Source: Lawsonella sp012842085 (GTDB lineage: Bacteria; Actinomycetota; Actinomycetes; Mycobacteriales; Mycobacteriaceae). Taken from it: a stretch of 64,000 nt of DNA. Under the pieces are notes generated by a model. The model saw only the letters and a list, made by a program, of their open reading frames with translations, was not told the DNA's origin and did not search any database. The stretch lies in assembly GCA_036749735.1 (NCBI GenBank), contig DAINXV010000002.1, positions 124,001-188,000 on the forward strand, read 5' to 3'. The position numbers were made by a program, and so were the translations under genes. The stretch's first letter is position 1; the number at the start of each line of letters is the position of its first letter. Of this stretch, positions 7,656-16,765 are shown piece after piece.

Positions 7656-8984
7656 TTAGTGGGGAACAGTTGTTGCCACGTTAACGGGGGTGGTGGGATC
7701 ACGGTGGGGAAGGGGGCGTAAAGGAATCAACGGGCGGGGCAGTGGGCGATGCGCATTCCGGGAGGTTGATGCGGCAGCTTCTGTATAAACTTCTTCCGTC
7801 TGATCCGCTACTTTAGGCCAACTAAAATTATCGAGCTGCTTTTTAATCAGCTGTGGTCGCTTCTCCCGCGCGGCCGTATCTTGCAGGGCGGAGTCAATCG
7901 TCTCCACCATTTCTTCGATGCGCCCAGACGGGTACGTCCAACCAGTGGTGCCATCCTGCACAATGTTGACGAGTCCCCCCGTCTCCGCCGCCACAATGGG
8001 TATGCCGGCGGCCGCCGCTTCCAGCGCCACAATTCCAAAAGGCTCGTAACGGCTGGGCAGAATAGCTAAATCTGCATCGCTAAGGAGTTTTTTGAGGTCT
8101 GGTCGATGCAGATGCCCAGTGAAGTGCACGGGGCCAGCTAGCCGGTGACGGTGCTGCTCCGACTTTAGCCACTCTTGTTTCATTCCTTTGCCAGCTATTG
8201 TGGCGTGAATACCTGGATAGCGGCGTCGCAGTAGGGGAAGCGAAGACAAAATGTCGTGCACCCCTTTTTCCCACTCCAGTCGCCCGAAATAGAGCAGGTG
8301 CGGTGCTGAGGTTTTGCGCGCCGGCGGGCGGGGACATTCCCAGCCGGTGGGGTCGATACCGTTGGGGATATTGTGTATCTCGCACAACCCGGGTGAACCA
8401 GTATCTTCCCGCCCAAAAACAGCTTCCACCTCGTTCACCATCGATGTTGAGCAGGCGATGAGCTTGTCGCAACTGTTGGCGAACCACCATTCGGCAGAGT
8501 GCACCTGTTTGTTAATGGGGTGGGATAGCCATCCCGAGTTGCGCCCAGCTTCCGTAGCGTGAAATGTCCCAACCAACGGCACATCACACTCGTCCGCAGC
8601 AGCCACCGCTGGTACGGCGACAAGCCAGTCATGCCCATGCACCAGATCCGGCTGCCAGGCACCTAGTTTTTTACACGGTCCCGTCCCGTTAATGAGGTGG
8701 TGTATTGCCCGGTTCATGGCGGTGCCCATCAGCAGAGTCCACGCCATAAGATCCGTGGTGAAATCAATAGCAAACGGGGTGAGTGGCACTGAAACTACCC
8801 GCACTCCGTCACGTATCTCATCGGTTATTTCGCGGGCTATCCCAGCTGCGGCATCGGGGGCGCGGGTGACGACAGTGAGCTCGTGGCCTTTTTGCACAAG
8901 TTCCCGCACCAAATTGTTGACATGAATTCCCAAGCCTCCCACCATCACCGGTGGGTACTCCCAGGAAATCATTAAGATGCGCAT
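7656..8984 (-). CDS. GT4 glycosyltransferase (Rv3032-like glucan synthase)
   Basis: A GT4-family retaining glycosyltransferase of 442 residues, similar in plan to Rv3032, the alpha-1,4-glucosyltransferase that elongates methylglucose lipopolysaccharide and contributes to glycogen/capsular glucan. The N-terminal Rossmann half begins ILMISWEYPPVMVGGLGIHV with the donor/acceptor glycine loop. The second half contains LLYFGRLEWEKGVHDIL and the E-x7-E motif in EPFGIVALEA. Rv3032 is about 414 residues; the extra length is a Pro/Arg-rich tail here. ATG 8984 has AAGGGA upstream, 12 bases after the stop of the GH57 gene, so the three genes 11433 to 7656 look like one operon. Confidence 0.88.
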   Translation of the reverse strand: MRILMISWEYPPVMVGGLGIHVNNLVRELVQKGHELTVVTRAPDAAAGIAREITDEIRDGVRVVSVPLTPFAIDFTTDLMAWTLLMGTAMNRAIHHLINGTGPCKKLGAWQPDLVHGHDWLVAVPAVAAADECDVPLVGTFHATEAGRNSGWLSHPINKQVHSAEWWFANSCDKLIACSTSMVNEVEAVFGREDTGSPGLCEIHNIPNGIDPTGWECPRPPARKTSAPHLLYFGRLEWEKGVHDILSSLPLLRRRYPGIHATIAGKGMKQEWLKSEQHRHRLAGPVHFTGHLHRPDLKKLLSDADLAILPSRYEPFGIVALEAAAAGIPIVAAETGGLVNIVQDGTTGWTYPSGRIEEMVETIDSALQDTAAREKRPQLIKKQLDNFSWPKVADQTEEVYTEAAASTSRNAHRPLPRPLIPLRPLPHRDPTTPVNVATTVPH

Positions 8985-8996
8985 AACCCGTCCCTT

Positions 8997-10604
8997 TTAG
9001 CTGACACACTCATCATAAACGTCACGCAATAGTCGCGCATCGAGTTGGGGGAAGGGGCTATCGGCGGCACGCCAAGCGGCACAAAGTTTTTCGGCCTCAG
9101 CCGTATCTCCCGCCAGGTAGGTGGCTATTATTTCGCGCATGGCGTGTGCGTGCAGGAAAGCCCGGTCGCGGGCGTAATCAGCGGCGGTGTCCTTGGAAAT
9201 AAGGAACGCCCAGTCGGACTGAAGTGCGAGTACCGCCTCCTGCAGAACTTGGTCCGCTATTGCATTGCGCGGCCGTATTGCCTGCGCAGAGCGAGCAGGA
9301 ATGACGGCCGTAATAAATTCCCGTAGCTCCGACTGCAGTTTCTGATTCAGATCCACAATGTCGCTGACGGCAGGTCCCTCCCAGACACGCCAATCTTTCC
9401 CCGAACCCCAGGAACAGTCACGCAGTTCAATCGGAGCACCAACATACCCCGAGCGGCGTGCTTTATCGAGGCTGCCCAGCTCCACTCCAGCCTGGTCGAG
9501 CGCTCGCAAAACCTTCCCCAACCACAAGGGGCCCTCATACCACCAGTGGCCGAAAAGCTCCGTATCAAAAGCAGCCACCACGTGGGCAGGTCGACCGGTG
9601 CGGGTGGTTTCCTCCTGCAGGCGGTTGATGACGGTGTCCACAAAATCGGCGACATCATGATCTAGACGCTGGATGGCGCGTTGGGGATCATAGGGTTGCT
9701 TTTTGTGGGGGCCAATGTTGCGACCGGTGACGCGGGCTGGTTTGAAGCCAGTGGAGTGGTGGAAGGTGTGAAAATCACGGTAGTCCCCATGCCCCGGATA
9801 TCCGGCTTTGGGGGACCACACCCGGTAGCTGACAGTAAGGTCGCGGGCGAAAGCAACAACAGTGCTGTCGCGTACGGGTCGACCTACCGCAGTGTCGCCC
9901 CGGAAGCTGGGGCCATCCACCATGAAATGGCTAATGCCAGCCGCTTCATAATCTTTCTCCATACCGGGGGTATAGGCACACTCTGGAGCCCACAAACCAT
10001 GCGGACGATCGTGGCGCCGCAACATACTGTCGGAAAGCCCAGCACGCAGCAAAAATGTGCGCATAGGTGGGGTGAGAAGAGGCTGAAACGGGTGGGCAAG
10101 TGGGCCACCCAGAAGTTCCACCACACCCGTTTCGCCGAGTTCCCGCAATACCGGTGACCCGCCAGATTGCCAGCGCTCCCGGTAACGCTCACTGGTCCAT
10201 TCTGCGATCGACAGTTCGCGCTGTCCCATGGCGTGAATATCGGCTGTCGATAGCTGAGGGGAGTCGTTAGGGGTGTTGTTTGTAGAGTCTCCGGTGGCGG
10301 ATTCTGTCCCCAAATAAGTTTTCGCCTCGTGGGCACGCATCTGCCAGTTGGCGAGCCACGCCGTCATCCCCTGCAGACAATGGGAATCGTCTAGTTGTGC
10401 CGCCACAGTGGGAGTAACACCCAAACTCATAATGTCCCGGTAGCCTTCGTCAGCCAGTCGGAAGAGCTGTTCCACTACCGGAATGTAGGAAGCTCCCCAC
10501 GCTTGGTAGAGCAGTTCTTCCCCCACTGGCCACTCGCCGTGGTGCGCAAACCAGGGAAGATGGGTATGCAGTACCAGGCTGAACATACCGGGGACTGAAC
10601 TCAT
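8997..10604 (-). CDS. GH57 alpha-glucan branching-type enzyme (Rv3031-like)
   Basis: A glycoside hydrolase family 57 protein with a C-terminal DUF1957-type helical domain, the architecture of 1,4-alpha-glucan branching enzymes such as Rv3031. Near the N-terminus is HTHLPWFAHHG; WAPECAYTPG carries the catalytic Glu (about residue 208) and FDTELFGHWW the catalytic Asp (about 347). The preferred start is ATG 10604 with GAGG 8 bases upstream, giving 535 residues. The frame is open to a TTG at 10637 that overlaps the preceding gene. It lies between the methyltransferase and the GT4 gene exactly as in the mycobacterial MGLP cluster. Confidence 0.85.
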   Translation of the reverse strand: MSSVPGMFSLVLHTHLPWFAHHGEWPVGEELLYQAWGASYIPVVEQLFRLADEGYRDIMSLGVTPTVAAQLDDSHCLQGMTAWLANWQMRAHEAKTYLGTESATGDSTNNTPNDSPQLSTADIHAMGQRELSIAEWTSERYRERWQSGGSPVLRELGETGVVELLGGPLAHPFQPLLTPPMRTFLLRAGLSDSMLRRHDRPHGLWAPECAYTPGMEKDYEAAGISHFMVDGPSFRGDTAVGRPVRDSTVVAFARDLTVSYRVWSPKAGYPGHGDYRDFHTFHHSTGFKPARVTGRNIGPHKKQPYDPQRAIQRLDHDVADFVDTVINRLQEETTRTGRPAHVVAAFDTELFGHWWYEGPLWLGKVLRALDQAGVELGSLDKARRSGYVGAPIELRDCSWGSGKDWRVWEGPAVSDIVDLNQKLQSELREFITAVIPARSAQAIRPRNAIADQVLQEAVLALQSDWAFLISKDTAADYARDRAFLHAHAMREIIATYLAGDTAEAEKLCAAWRAADSPFPQLDARLLRDVYDECVS

Positions 10605-10617
10605 GCGGGCTACCTCG

Positions 10618-11433
10618 TTAGCTTTCTTTCTGGCCAATGAAAAACAGATCCAGGGAGTCGTCTAAAACGCTGGGGCTTGTCGCTGCAAGACTATCAGTGA
10701 TGTCGGCAGGAGCGGCCTCCCGTAACTCAAAATCCGCGGCACGAACGTTATCCACATCGGTGCGCAACTCCGAAGACCAGGGACGGTTTTCAAGATAGGG
10801 CTGCAGTTGGGCGTTAATGATCCCGCCCCACTTGTGGTCCAGCTTTTGCAAACCTGGGCCGTGGTAGACACCCACACAATGGGTGAGGGCAAAACCAGCG
10901 TCCACAAAAAGTGCCGCTAACTCGCAGGCATTGAGCTCCCGAATATGGAAAGGGTTAATGGGTTGGCCCTCCGGGGTGAAAGTAATGCGATTAGGGGTAG
11001 CAACCAATAGTTGGCCGCCCGGCCGCAGTACCCGCAGACACTCCGCCATGAAAGCCGGCTGGTCTGGAAGATGCTCAATAACTTGGGAGTTGACGACGAC
11101 ATCGACACTCTTGTCGGCAAGTGGCAGATGGGTAAGGTCAGCTTGGGCAAAGAAAGTGTGCGGCTCACCATATGCGCTGTGTGCATGCCGACATGCTAGA
11201 TGGTCGTAATCGACAGCAATAATGTGCTGTGCATGGGGCGCTAATAATTCCACCCCGTAGCCTTCGCCAGCTCCCGCTTCCAAGACCTTTTTCCGGGTGC
11301 AAAACTGTTGCATGTGGAGGTAGAGCACTTCGTGTCGGCGAAACCAATAGTTTTCCTGGTCGGTGTCCGGGGCGGTGCGTTCACCGGTCATCGGCAACGG
11401 TATGGGTGTGGCTTCAAAATTATCGTCGGGCAC
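10618..11433 (-). CDS. SAM-dependent methyltransferase (Rv3030-like)
   Basis: A class I methyltransferase of 271 residues. Motif I is VLEAGAGEGYGVELLA (about residues 50-65), with IAVDYDHLACRHA after it, then VDVVVNSQVIEHLPDQPAFMAECLRVLRPGGQLLVATPN. Rv3030 occupies this place in M. tuberculosis at the head of Rv3030-Rv3031-Rv3032 and is thought to methylate sugars of MGLP. The start is GTG 11433, and a TAATCT -10 box ends 6 bases before it with no ribosome-binding site, so the mRNA is probably leaderless. It is first in the minus-strand operon and divergent from etfB. Confidence 0.83.
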   Translation of the reverse strand: MPDDNFEATPIPLPMTGERTAPDTDQENYWFRRHEVLYLHMQQFCTRKKVLEAGAGEGYGVELLAPHAQHIIAVDYDHLACRHAHSAYGEPHTFFAQADLTHLPLADKSVDVVVNSQVIEHLPDQPAFMAECLRVLRPGGQLLVATPNRITFTPEGQPINPFHIRELNACELAALFVDAGFALTHCVGVYHGPGLQKLDHKWGGIINAQLQPYLENRPWSSELRTDVDNVRAADFELREAAPADITDSLAATSPSVLDDSLDLFFIGQKES

Positions 11434-11439
11434 GTTTCA

Positions 11440-11445
11440 AGATTA
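11440..11445 (-). promoter_or_regulatory. -10 box of a leaderless start (Rv3030-like operon)
   Basis: On the minus strand TAATCT is followed by 6 bases and then the GTG start at 11433. No Shine-Dalgarno sequence is present. The gap to 11567 also carries the etfB leader, with a 6 bp hairpin GAGACA/TGTCTC (11509-11514, 11525-11530) and a TACCAT box at 11500-11505. Confidence 0.5.
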
Positions 11446-11566
11446 GCCTGTTTTCAGCTAGCAGCCAGCTAAGAATAGGAGCTATGGGGTAAACCGCGCT
11501 ACCATCATGAGACAGAAGACACTTTGTCTCCTATCGTCCGGAAGGTAGGAGCGGAGGAGGAACAGC

Positions 11567-12367
11567 ATGAGTGCCATAGTCGTCCTCGTAAAACAAGTCC
11601 CCGACTACGAGACCGACAACTCCCTAGATGACAATTACTGTCTCGAAAGGGAGAGCGTGGATAAAATTCTTGATGAAGCGAACGAAAACGCTGTTGAGGC
11701 TGCGCTGCAGATCAATGAGGCGCGTGACGACAAATTCGAGGTCGTGGCACTTAGTATGGGGCCGGAAAGTGCCGTAGAAGCGGTGCGCCGGGCACTCGCG
11801 ATGGGGGCAGACCGGGGAATCCACATCTGTGACGACGCGATTGCGGGCTCCGACGCCACCCAAACCTCCTGGGTTTTAGCAAACGCCTTGGGACATATTG
11901 CCGACACCCAGATGGTGATCTGTGGTGACCAATCCTCAGATGCGGGAATGGGAAGCGTCCCAGCCACTATCGCCGAATATTTGGGCATTCCAGCGCTCAC
12001 CAATGTGAATGAACTTTCCCTGGGCGACAATAACCTTGTGCAGGCGGGACGCACCACTGATGGCTACACCTATCAGCTGGAAGCAGAACTTCCCGCTCTC
12101 GTAAGTGTGACTGAACAGGCCAACGAGCCCCGTTTTCCGTCCTTTAAAGGACTCATGGCCGCCAAAAAGCAGGAAGTTGAGACGTGGGGACTTGCGGACA
12201 TCGGGGTCACCGAAGCACAAGTTGGCCTAGCTGGGGCGGGCACAGCGGTGGAAAGCACCACGGAACGTCCCGCGAAGGAACAGGGGGATGTTTACCCCGA
12301 CAACGGCACCGGTGCCAAACGCATCTTTGACTACTTGGTCGCCGAGAAATTTGTAGCAGCGGAATAG
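11567..12367 (+). CDS. etfB: Electron transfer flavoprotein beta subunit
   Basis: ETF beta (FixA family, 266 residues), which with the alpha subunit accepts electrons from acyl-CoA and related dehydrogenases and passes them to the quinone pool. The family start IVVLVKQVPDYE is clear; AMGADRGIHICDDAIAGSDA and VICGDQSSDAGMGSVPATIAEYLGIPALTNV are the nucleotide-binding and signature regions. ATG 11567 has a strong GGAGGAGGAA site after a leader containing a small hairpin. It is followed 19 bases later by the alpha subunit gene, as Rv3029c/Rv3028c in M. tuberculosis. Confidence 0.95.
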   Translation: MSAIVVLVKQVPDYETDNSLDDNYCLERESVDKILDEANENAVEAALQINEARDDKFEVVALSMGPESAVEAVRRALAMGADRGIHICDDAIAGSDATQTSWVLANALGHIADTQMVICGDQSSDAGMGSVPATIAEYLGIPALTNVNELSLGDNNLVQAGRTTDGYTYQLEAELPALVSVTEQANEPRFPSFKGLMAAKKQEVETWGLADIGVTEAQVGLAGAGTAVESTTERPAKEQGDVYPDNGTGAKRIFDYLVAEKFVAAE

Positions 12368-12386
12368 GGTGACGGAGGAAAATAAT

Positions 12387-13376
12387 ATGACTACTCTGCT
12401 GATTCCCGTGAGCTACCACGGGCAGGGGAAGAATGCGGAACTTGCGCACATTACACTCGAAGCTATTCTTGCCGCCCACCCACACGGCGATGTTGCGGCA
12501 GTCGTAATTGGCCAGCCCGGCACCGCCGCTGCCTTGCAGGCAGATCTCTCGCAGGCTGGTGTTTCTGCGATTTATGCAGCAGAAGCCGATGACGCTTTGC
12601 TGAGCCTGGGGGTCACCGAAACCGATGTCATCAGCAAAATTGCCGTTGATAAAGCCTGCAACGGAATCGTATTGCCGGATTCAGTACTCAACCGAGAAAT
12701 TGCTGGCCGGCTAGCCGCACGGCTGGGATCCGGTATTGCGAGTGATGTAGTGGCGCTTACTGCACCCAACACCGTCACCCACTCCATTTTTGGATCCCAA
12801 CTGGATGTGCACGCCACCGTCCACGGCCCCACCCCCGTTGTGATACTCCGCAATGGTGTTGTTGAGGTTCCTGCTGACAGCGAAGCACAATCCGAGAAGC
12901 CCTTGGTGGAGATCGAAGAGGTCGAGATTCCGCGTGGAGGCACTGCGCGTTCCGTACGGGTCACGTCCATGACCCCGGAGGAAACTAGTGACCGCCCCGA
13001 CCTCACCACCGCCAAGATTGTTGTGGCTGGTGGACGCGGCGTATGCTCCCCAGAAAACTTCGCCACCCTGGTGGAGGGCCTAGCCGACGAGTTGGGCGCC
13101 GCTGTAGGATCCACCCGCGACGCTGTCGATCTTGACTACTGCGCCGGAGCCACCCAGATTGGCCAGACTGGCGTCACCATAGCCCCAGAACTCTATATTG
13201 GCCTGGGCATTTCGGGAGCCATCCAGCACAAAGCGGGCATGCAGAACGCGAAACGGATCGTTGTGGTCAATAATGACCCCGAAGCACCCCTCTTTAGTAT
13301 CGCTGACCTCGGCATTGTTGGTGACGCTACGGAAGTAGTGCCGGCACTGCTGGAACTCCTTCACGACCAGGACTAG
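12387..13376 (+). CDS. etfA: Electron transfer flavoprotein alpha subunit
   Basis: ETF alpha (FixB family), 329 residues from ATG 12387. This start has GGAGGAA at a good distance, whereas GTG 12369 lies upstream of that site and was rejected. The C-terminal FAD-binding half is typical: KIVVAGGRGV, then AAVGSTRDAVDLDYCAGATQIGQTG, APELYIGLGISGAIQHKAGM and VVVNNDPEAPLFSIADLGIVGD. It works as a heterodimer with the etfB product. The cysteine desulfurase gene begins 12 bases after its stop, so the three are probably co-transcribed. Confidence 0.95.
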   Translation: MTTLLIPVSYHGQGKNAELAHITLEAILAAHPHGDVAAVVIGQPGTAAALQADLSQAGVSAIYAAEADDALLSLGVTETDVISKIAVDKACNGIVLPDSVLNREIAGRLAARLGSGIASDVVALTAPNTVTHSIFGSQLDVHATVHGPTPVVILRNGVVEVPADSEAQSEKPLVEIEEVEIPRGGTARSVRVTSMTPEETSDRPDLTTAKIVVAGGRGVCSPENFATLVEGLADELGAAVGSTRDAVDLDYCAGATQIGQTGVTIAPELYIGLGISGAIQHKAGMQNAKRIVVVNNDPEAPLFSIADLGIVGDATEVVPALLELLHDQD

Positions 13377-13388
13377 GACCACCCACTC

Positions 13389-14588
13389 ATGCTGTGTGAA
13401 GCCCCCGAACCCATTGCCGATCTGCACTATTTGGATCATGCAGCAATCAGCCCTCTGCGCCCCGCTGCAGTAGAAGCAATGGTGGGCATGGCGCATGATT
13501 TGGGGAACCCTTTTAGCGTCCATTCGGTAGGCCGCCGCGCCCGCTGCCACCTAGAGGAATGCCGAGAAGAAATCGCAGAACTGCTCCACGCACTCCCCAC
13601 GGAAGTCATTTTCGTGGGGTCCGGAACAGAAGCCAACAATATTGCCCTCCAGGGCACTGCGCTGGCACGATCCCAGCAGCGTATCCTCATCAGCAGCATT
13701 GAGCATCCTTCAGTGACCGAGACCGCCGCACACATTGCCGCCACCAGCAGCAGAACAGTTGAAAAGCTCCCTGTATCTGACACCGGGATGATCCACATGG
13801 ATGCCCTGCAGGAGTCTTTAGACACTGGGCAGGATCCTTTAGTTGTTGCGGTCCACCACGCGAATAACGAAATCGGCAGCATCCAACCCATTCAGCGCAT
13901 CGCGGAGCTCACCGCCGAAAAAGGCATACCTTTCCACATTGATGCCGTGCAGGCCCTGGGGCACATCCCGGTATCATTCGCCCACCCAGGATTCACCACC
14001 ATGTCCTTCGCCTCCCAAAAATTCGGAGGCCCCACCGGTATCGGAATCTTGCTCGCCCGCCGCGGGGCACCCCTCGTGGCACCCTTCAAAGGGGGCTCCC
14101 AGGAGCGCGAACTACGCCCCGGAACACAAAATCTGTTGGGTGTTTTAGGTATGACCGCAGCATTACGGGAAGCAGTAGACAACCAGCAGGCAGAAGAAAA
14201 ACGCCTGGCTGAACTGCGCCGCAAACTTATTTCGGGAATCCACGCAATTGTTCCGCAAGCTGTCGTCAACGGGCCGGCAGAAACCGAACAAAACGATACG
14301 CGGACCGTCCTCCCCAATATCGTTAGCGTTTCTTTCCCCGGGTGTGACGGTGACGGCCTGGTGATGTTCCTCGACGGGAAAGACATTAGCGTCTCCATGG
14401 GATCCGCCTGTACAGAAGGAGTAGCTGAACCTAGCGACATTCTCCTCGCTACTGGTATGTCAGAGCAGCAAGCCCGCAGCACCATTCGCCTCAGTATGGG
14501 TTACACCACCAGCGAAGAAAACATTGACGCATTTCTGGGAGTGCTCCCGCAGGTGGTGGAGCGGGCACACCGCGCTAGCTTGGACTAG
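13389..14588 (+). CDS. Cysteine desulfurase (IscS/NifS family, Rv3025c-like)
   Basis: A PLP enzyme of 399 residues that takes sulfur from cysteine and, with MnmA encoded next, supplies it for tRNA 2-thiouridine and other uses. Visible are LDHAAISPLRPAAVEAM at the N-terminus, FVGSGTEANNIALQG, the active-site lysine in SFASQKFGGPTG, and the catalytic cysteine loop SMGSACTEG. The residue before the PLP lysine is Gln where the family usually has His. ATG 13389 fits the etfA-desulfurase-mnmA order found in M. tuberculosis and other Mycobacteriales. Confidence 0.92.
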   Translation: MLCEAPEPIADLHYLDHAAISPLRPAAVEAMVGMAHDLGNPFSVHSVGRRARCHLEECREEIAELLHALPTEVIFVGSGTEANNIALQGTALARSQQRILISSIEHPSVTETAAHIAATSSRTVEKLPVSDTGMIHMDALQESLDTGQDPLVVAVHHANNEIGSIQPIQRIAELTAEKGIPFHIDAVQALGHIPVSFAHPGFTTMSFASQKFGGPTGIGILLARRGAPLVAPFKGGSQERELRPGTQNLLGVLGMTAALREAVDNQQAEEKRLAELRRKLISGIHAIVPQAVVNGPAETEQNDTRTVLPNIVSVSFPGCDGDGLVMFLDGKDISVSMGSACTEGVAEPSDILLATGMSEQQARSTIRLSMGYTTSEENIDAFLGVLPQVVERAHRASLD

Positions 14589-14603
14589 CTGCCGTTACCT
14601 GCA

Positions 14604-14609
14604 TAAACT
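14604..14609 (+). promoter_or_regulatory. -10 box of a leaderless start (mnmA)
   Basis: TAAACT is followed by 6 bases and the mnmA ATG. TTGGAC at 14580-14585, 18 bases upstream, is a plausible -35, overlapping the end of the desulfurase gene. Confidence 0.5.
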
Positions 14610-14615
14610 GGCAGC

Positions 14616-15728
14616 ATGAGAATTCTTGCGGCACTTTCTGGAGGAGTCGACTCCTCAGTCGCTGCAGCACGCCTTGTTGACGCCGGTCATGAGGTTGTGG
14701 GAATCCACTTGGCGCTTTCGCCGCAAACAATTAACCCCGTGCCCGGGTCACGGGGCTGCTGTTCACCCACCGACGCCGCAGACGCGGAACACGTGGCACA
14801 GAAGCTGGGAATCCCCTTCGAAATTTGGGACTTTTCTGACCAGTTTCAAGAACGCGTTGTGGACTACTTTGTAGACACCTACCAGCACGGGGAAACCCCC
14901 AACCCGTGTCTGCGCTGCAACGCCACCATCAAGTTTGAAGCCCTCCTCGAAAAAGGGCTTTCGCTAGGCTACGACGCAGTCGCCACCGGACACTATGCAC
15001 AACTAGATAACGGCCAGCTGCGCCGGGCGGTGGATCCCCTAAAAGACCAGTCCTACGTGCTTGGAATATTGACTCAGCACCAGCTGGATCACTCTATTTT
15101 TCCCTGCGGTGATACCCACAAAGCTGACATCCGCAAGGAAGCCGAAGAACGGGGTTTTAGTGTCGCCCACAAACCGGATTCGACGGACATCTGTTTCATA
15201 CCGGATGGGGACACACGTCAGTTTTTGCAGCTCCGCATCGGCACCCGGAAAGGCCCGGTAGTGGATTTGGAGTCGGGGGAAGTAGTCGCCCAGCATAACG
15301 GCACTTACGGTTTTACTATCGGCCAGCGAAAAGGCCTCGGCGTGGGTGGCCCCGGACCGGATGGAAAACCACGCTATGTGGTTCGAATCGACGAGTCCAC
15401 GAATACTGTTTTCATTGGTCCTCGGGAGATGCTGCAAATTTCCTACATGGAGGCGTGGCCACCTAACTGGCTGGATCCGGACATCGTGGCGGCTACGGAG
15501 GCTGGGGAAACCCTCGAACTGCGTTGCGAAGTGCAAGTGCGAGCCCATGCGCGCCCCATTCCGTGCACCATTCAGGCAAGCGCCGACAAAGTCACGATCC
15601 ACACCGACGAACCCATATATGGGGTGGCGTGCGGCCAGACAGCTATGCTCTACCGCCCCGACCCAGCTGGCGATATCGTGGTTGGATCTGCCGTCATCCA
15701 CCACACTGCTGTTTCCTCGGAGAACTAA
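14616..15728 (+). CDS. mnmA: tRNA-specific 2-thiouridylase MnmA
   Basis: Thiolates U34 of tRNA-Lys, tRNA-Glu and tRNA-Gln using sulfur from the upstream cysteine desulfurase and ATP. 370 residues, family length. The PP-loop is SGGVDSS (8-14). The catalytic cysteines are Cys101 in NPCLRCN and Cys193 in TDICFIPDGD. GHYAQL (125-130) and DQSYVLGIL (144-152) are tRNA- and substrate-binding segments, and GQRKGLGVGG is near residue 240. No Shine-Dalgarno sequence precedes ATG 14616, and a -10 box sits 6 bases upstream. The next gene starts 3 bases after the stop. Confidence 0.95.
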   Translation: MRILAALSGGVDSSVAAARLVDAGHEVVGIHLALSPQTINPVPGSRGCCSPTDAADAEHVAQKLGIPFEIWDFSDQFQERVVDYFVDTYQHGETPNPCLRCNATIKFEALLEKGLSLGYDAVATGHYAQLDNGQLRRAVDPLKDQSYVLGILTQHQLDHSIFPCGDTHKADIRKEAEERGFSVAHKPDSTDICFIPDGDTRQFLQLRIGTRKGPVVDLESGEVVAQHNGTYGFTIGQRKGLGVGGPGPDGKPRYVVRIDESTNTVFIGPREMLQISYMEAWPPNWLDPDIVAATEAGETLELRCEVQVRAHARPIPCTIQASADKVTIHTDEPIYGVACGQTAMLYRPDPAGDIVVGSAVIHHTAVSSEN

Positions 15729-15730
15729 CA

Positions 15731-16765
15731 ATGGCGGTACGGGCAGCGGGAACTTTCCCCGGGGAGAACTTCGCAGAGGCGTTAAACGTTATTGTCGGCG
15801 AATTTGAGCCGCATCTTTTTTACCCAACATTGTCGAACCGAGGCCCCGCAGCTTCCGCCACCGCACAAGTGTCCGCGCTGTTTGATGAGATTCATTGGTC
15901 TTCCGGCCTACGTACGCTCGAAATGCACATGCGCACCAGCCACTTCTCACACAGCATCGAGGACACCTGGAAACGCGACTGGGACACGTTTCTGGCCAGC
16001 CTCGACGACCACCACGTTGGGGAAGGGCCACTTATGGTCTGTTTCCCCGGCCCCTATGCCATCGCATCAACGGTGGAATTGCCCAATGGGCATTGGGCGG
16101 TGACGGATCCGGGGGCGGTGCGCCATCTGGTGTCCGAACTCAGTGGTGCTGTGGATCGCTTATCTGCACTCATCAAGAAAGAAACACAGCGCACACCCAT
16201 CGTGGTACTTGATGAATCTGCTGCCGGAGCTACATTCGCCGGCCAACAAAAAGGTGCACATAAGTTTGAAGAGATTCCCCCACCCAATCCGGAACTGGTG
16301 GTTGAACAGTGGGAAAGTATTGCGCAAGCAGGCTCCTACAGCGGCGGTGACGACAACTGTCTGATAGTCCGGTTTCCTGCCTCCCACTGCGATTGGACGA
16401 CCTACAGTACGGCCTTGGACTCCGTCCTGGTGTCCCAAGAAAAACTGCGAGTATCCCTCAATGTGGAGGGATTTTCACAGTGGCCTACCCGCGCTATTGA
16501 TTGTTTGGGGGAGCGGCTCGACGCCTGGGGGAGAGCACTCGAACTTAGCGCTATTGCCGGCGGTGCCGTCGCAACAGTAGCGGAGCGTGCGCATAGCCTT
16601 GCGCTGACCCTGCAACAGCTGGGAGTTTCGCCGCACGTCGGTGCTATTCCGGGACTGCACTCGACCCGAGATTTGTCGGCAAAGACTGTCTCTGATGCAC
16701 AGCTGCACCTGCGTGAATTAGGGCAGTATCCAGAGATTATTGTGAATGAATGGAACGCTAACTAA
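15731..16765 (+). CDS. B12-independent methionine synthase-like family protein (Rv3015c-like)
   Basis: A 344-residue protein resembling the MetE/UROD-fold hypothetical protein encoded near ligA in mycobacteria (Rv3015c). It has ATGTFPG-like AAGTFPGENFAEALNVIVGE at the start and PLMVCFPGPYAIASTVELPNG, the MetE-like GP segment. It is much shorter than MetE, and the Cys/His zinc-site residues of the MetE C-terminal domain are not obvious, so it is unlikely to be a complete methionine synthase. ATG 15731 has GGAGAAC upstream and follows mnmA by 2 bases; a longer frame back to 15524 runs inside mnmA. Its end overlaps the convergent exonuclease gene by 8 bases. Confidence 0.75.
   Translation: MAVRAAGTFPGENFAEALNVIVGEFEPHLFYPTLSNRGPAASATAQVSALFDEIHWSSGLRTLEMHMRTSHFSHSIEDTWKRDWDTFLASLDDHHVGEGPLMVCFPGPYAIASTVELPNGHWAVTDPGAVRHLVSELSGAVDRLSALIKKETQRTPIVVLDESAAGATFAGQQKGAHKFEEIPPPNPELVVEQWESIAQAGSYSGGDDNCLIVRFPASHCDWTTYSTALDSVLVSQEKLRVSLNVEGFSQWPTRAIDCLGERLDAWGRALELSAIAGGAVATVAERAHSLALTLQQLGVSPHVGAIPGLHSTRDLSAKTVSDAQLHLRELGQYPEIIVNEWNAN

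Noticed and set aside
15524..15730. N-terminal extension of the MetE-like protein
   Set aside because: Lies wholly inside mnmA in another frame; ATG 15731 has its own GGAGAAC site.
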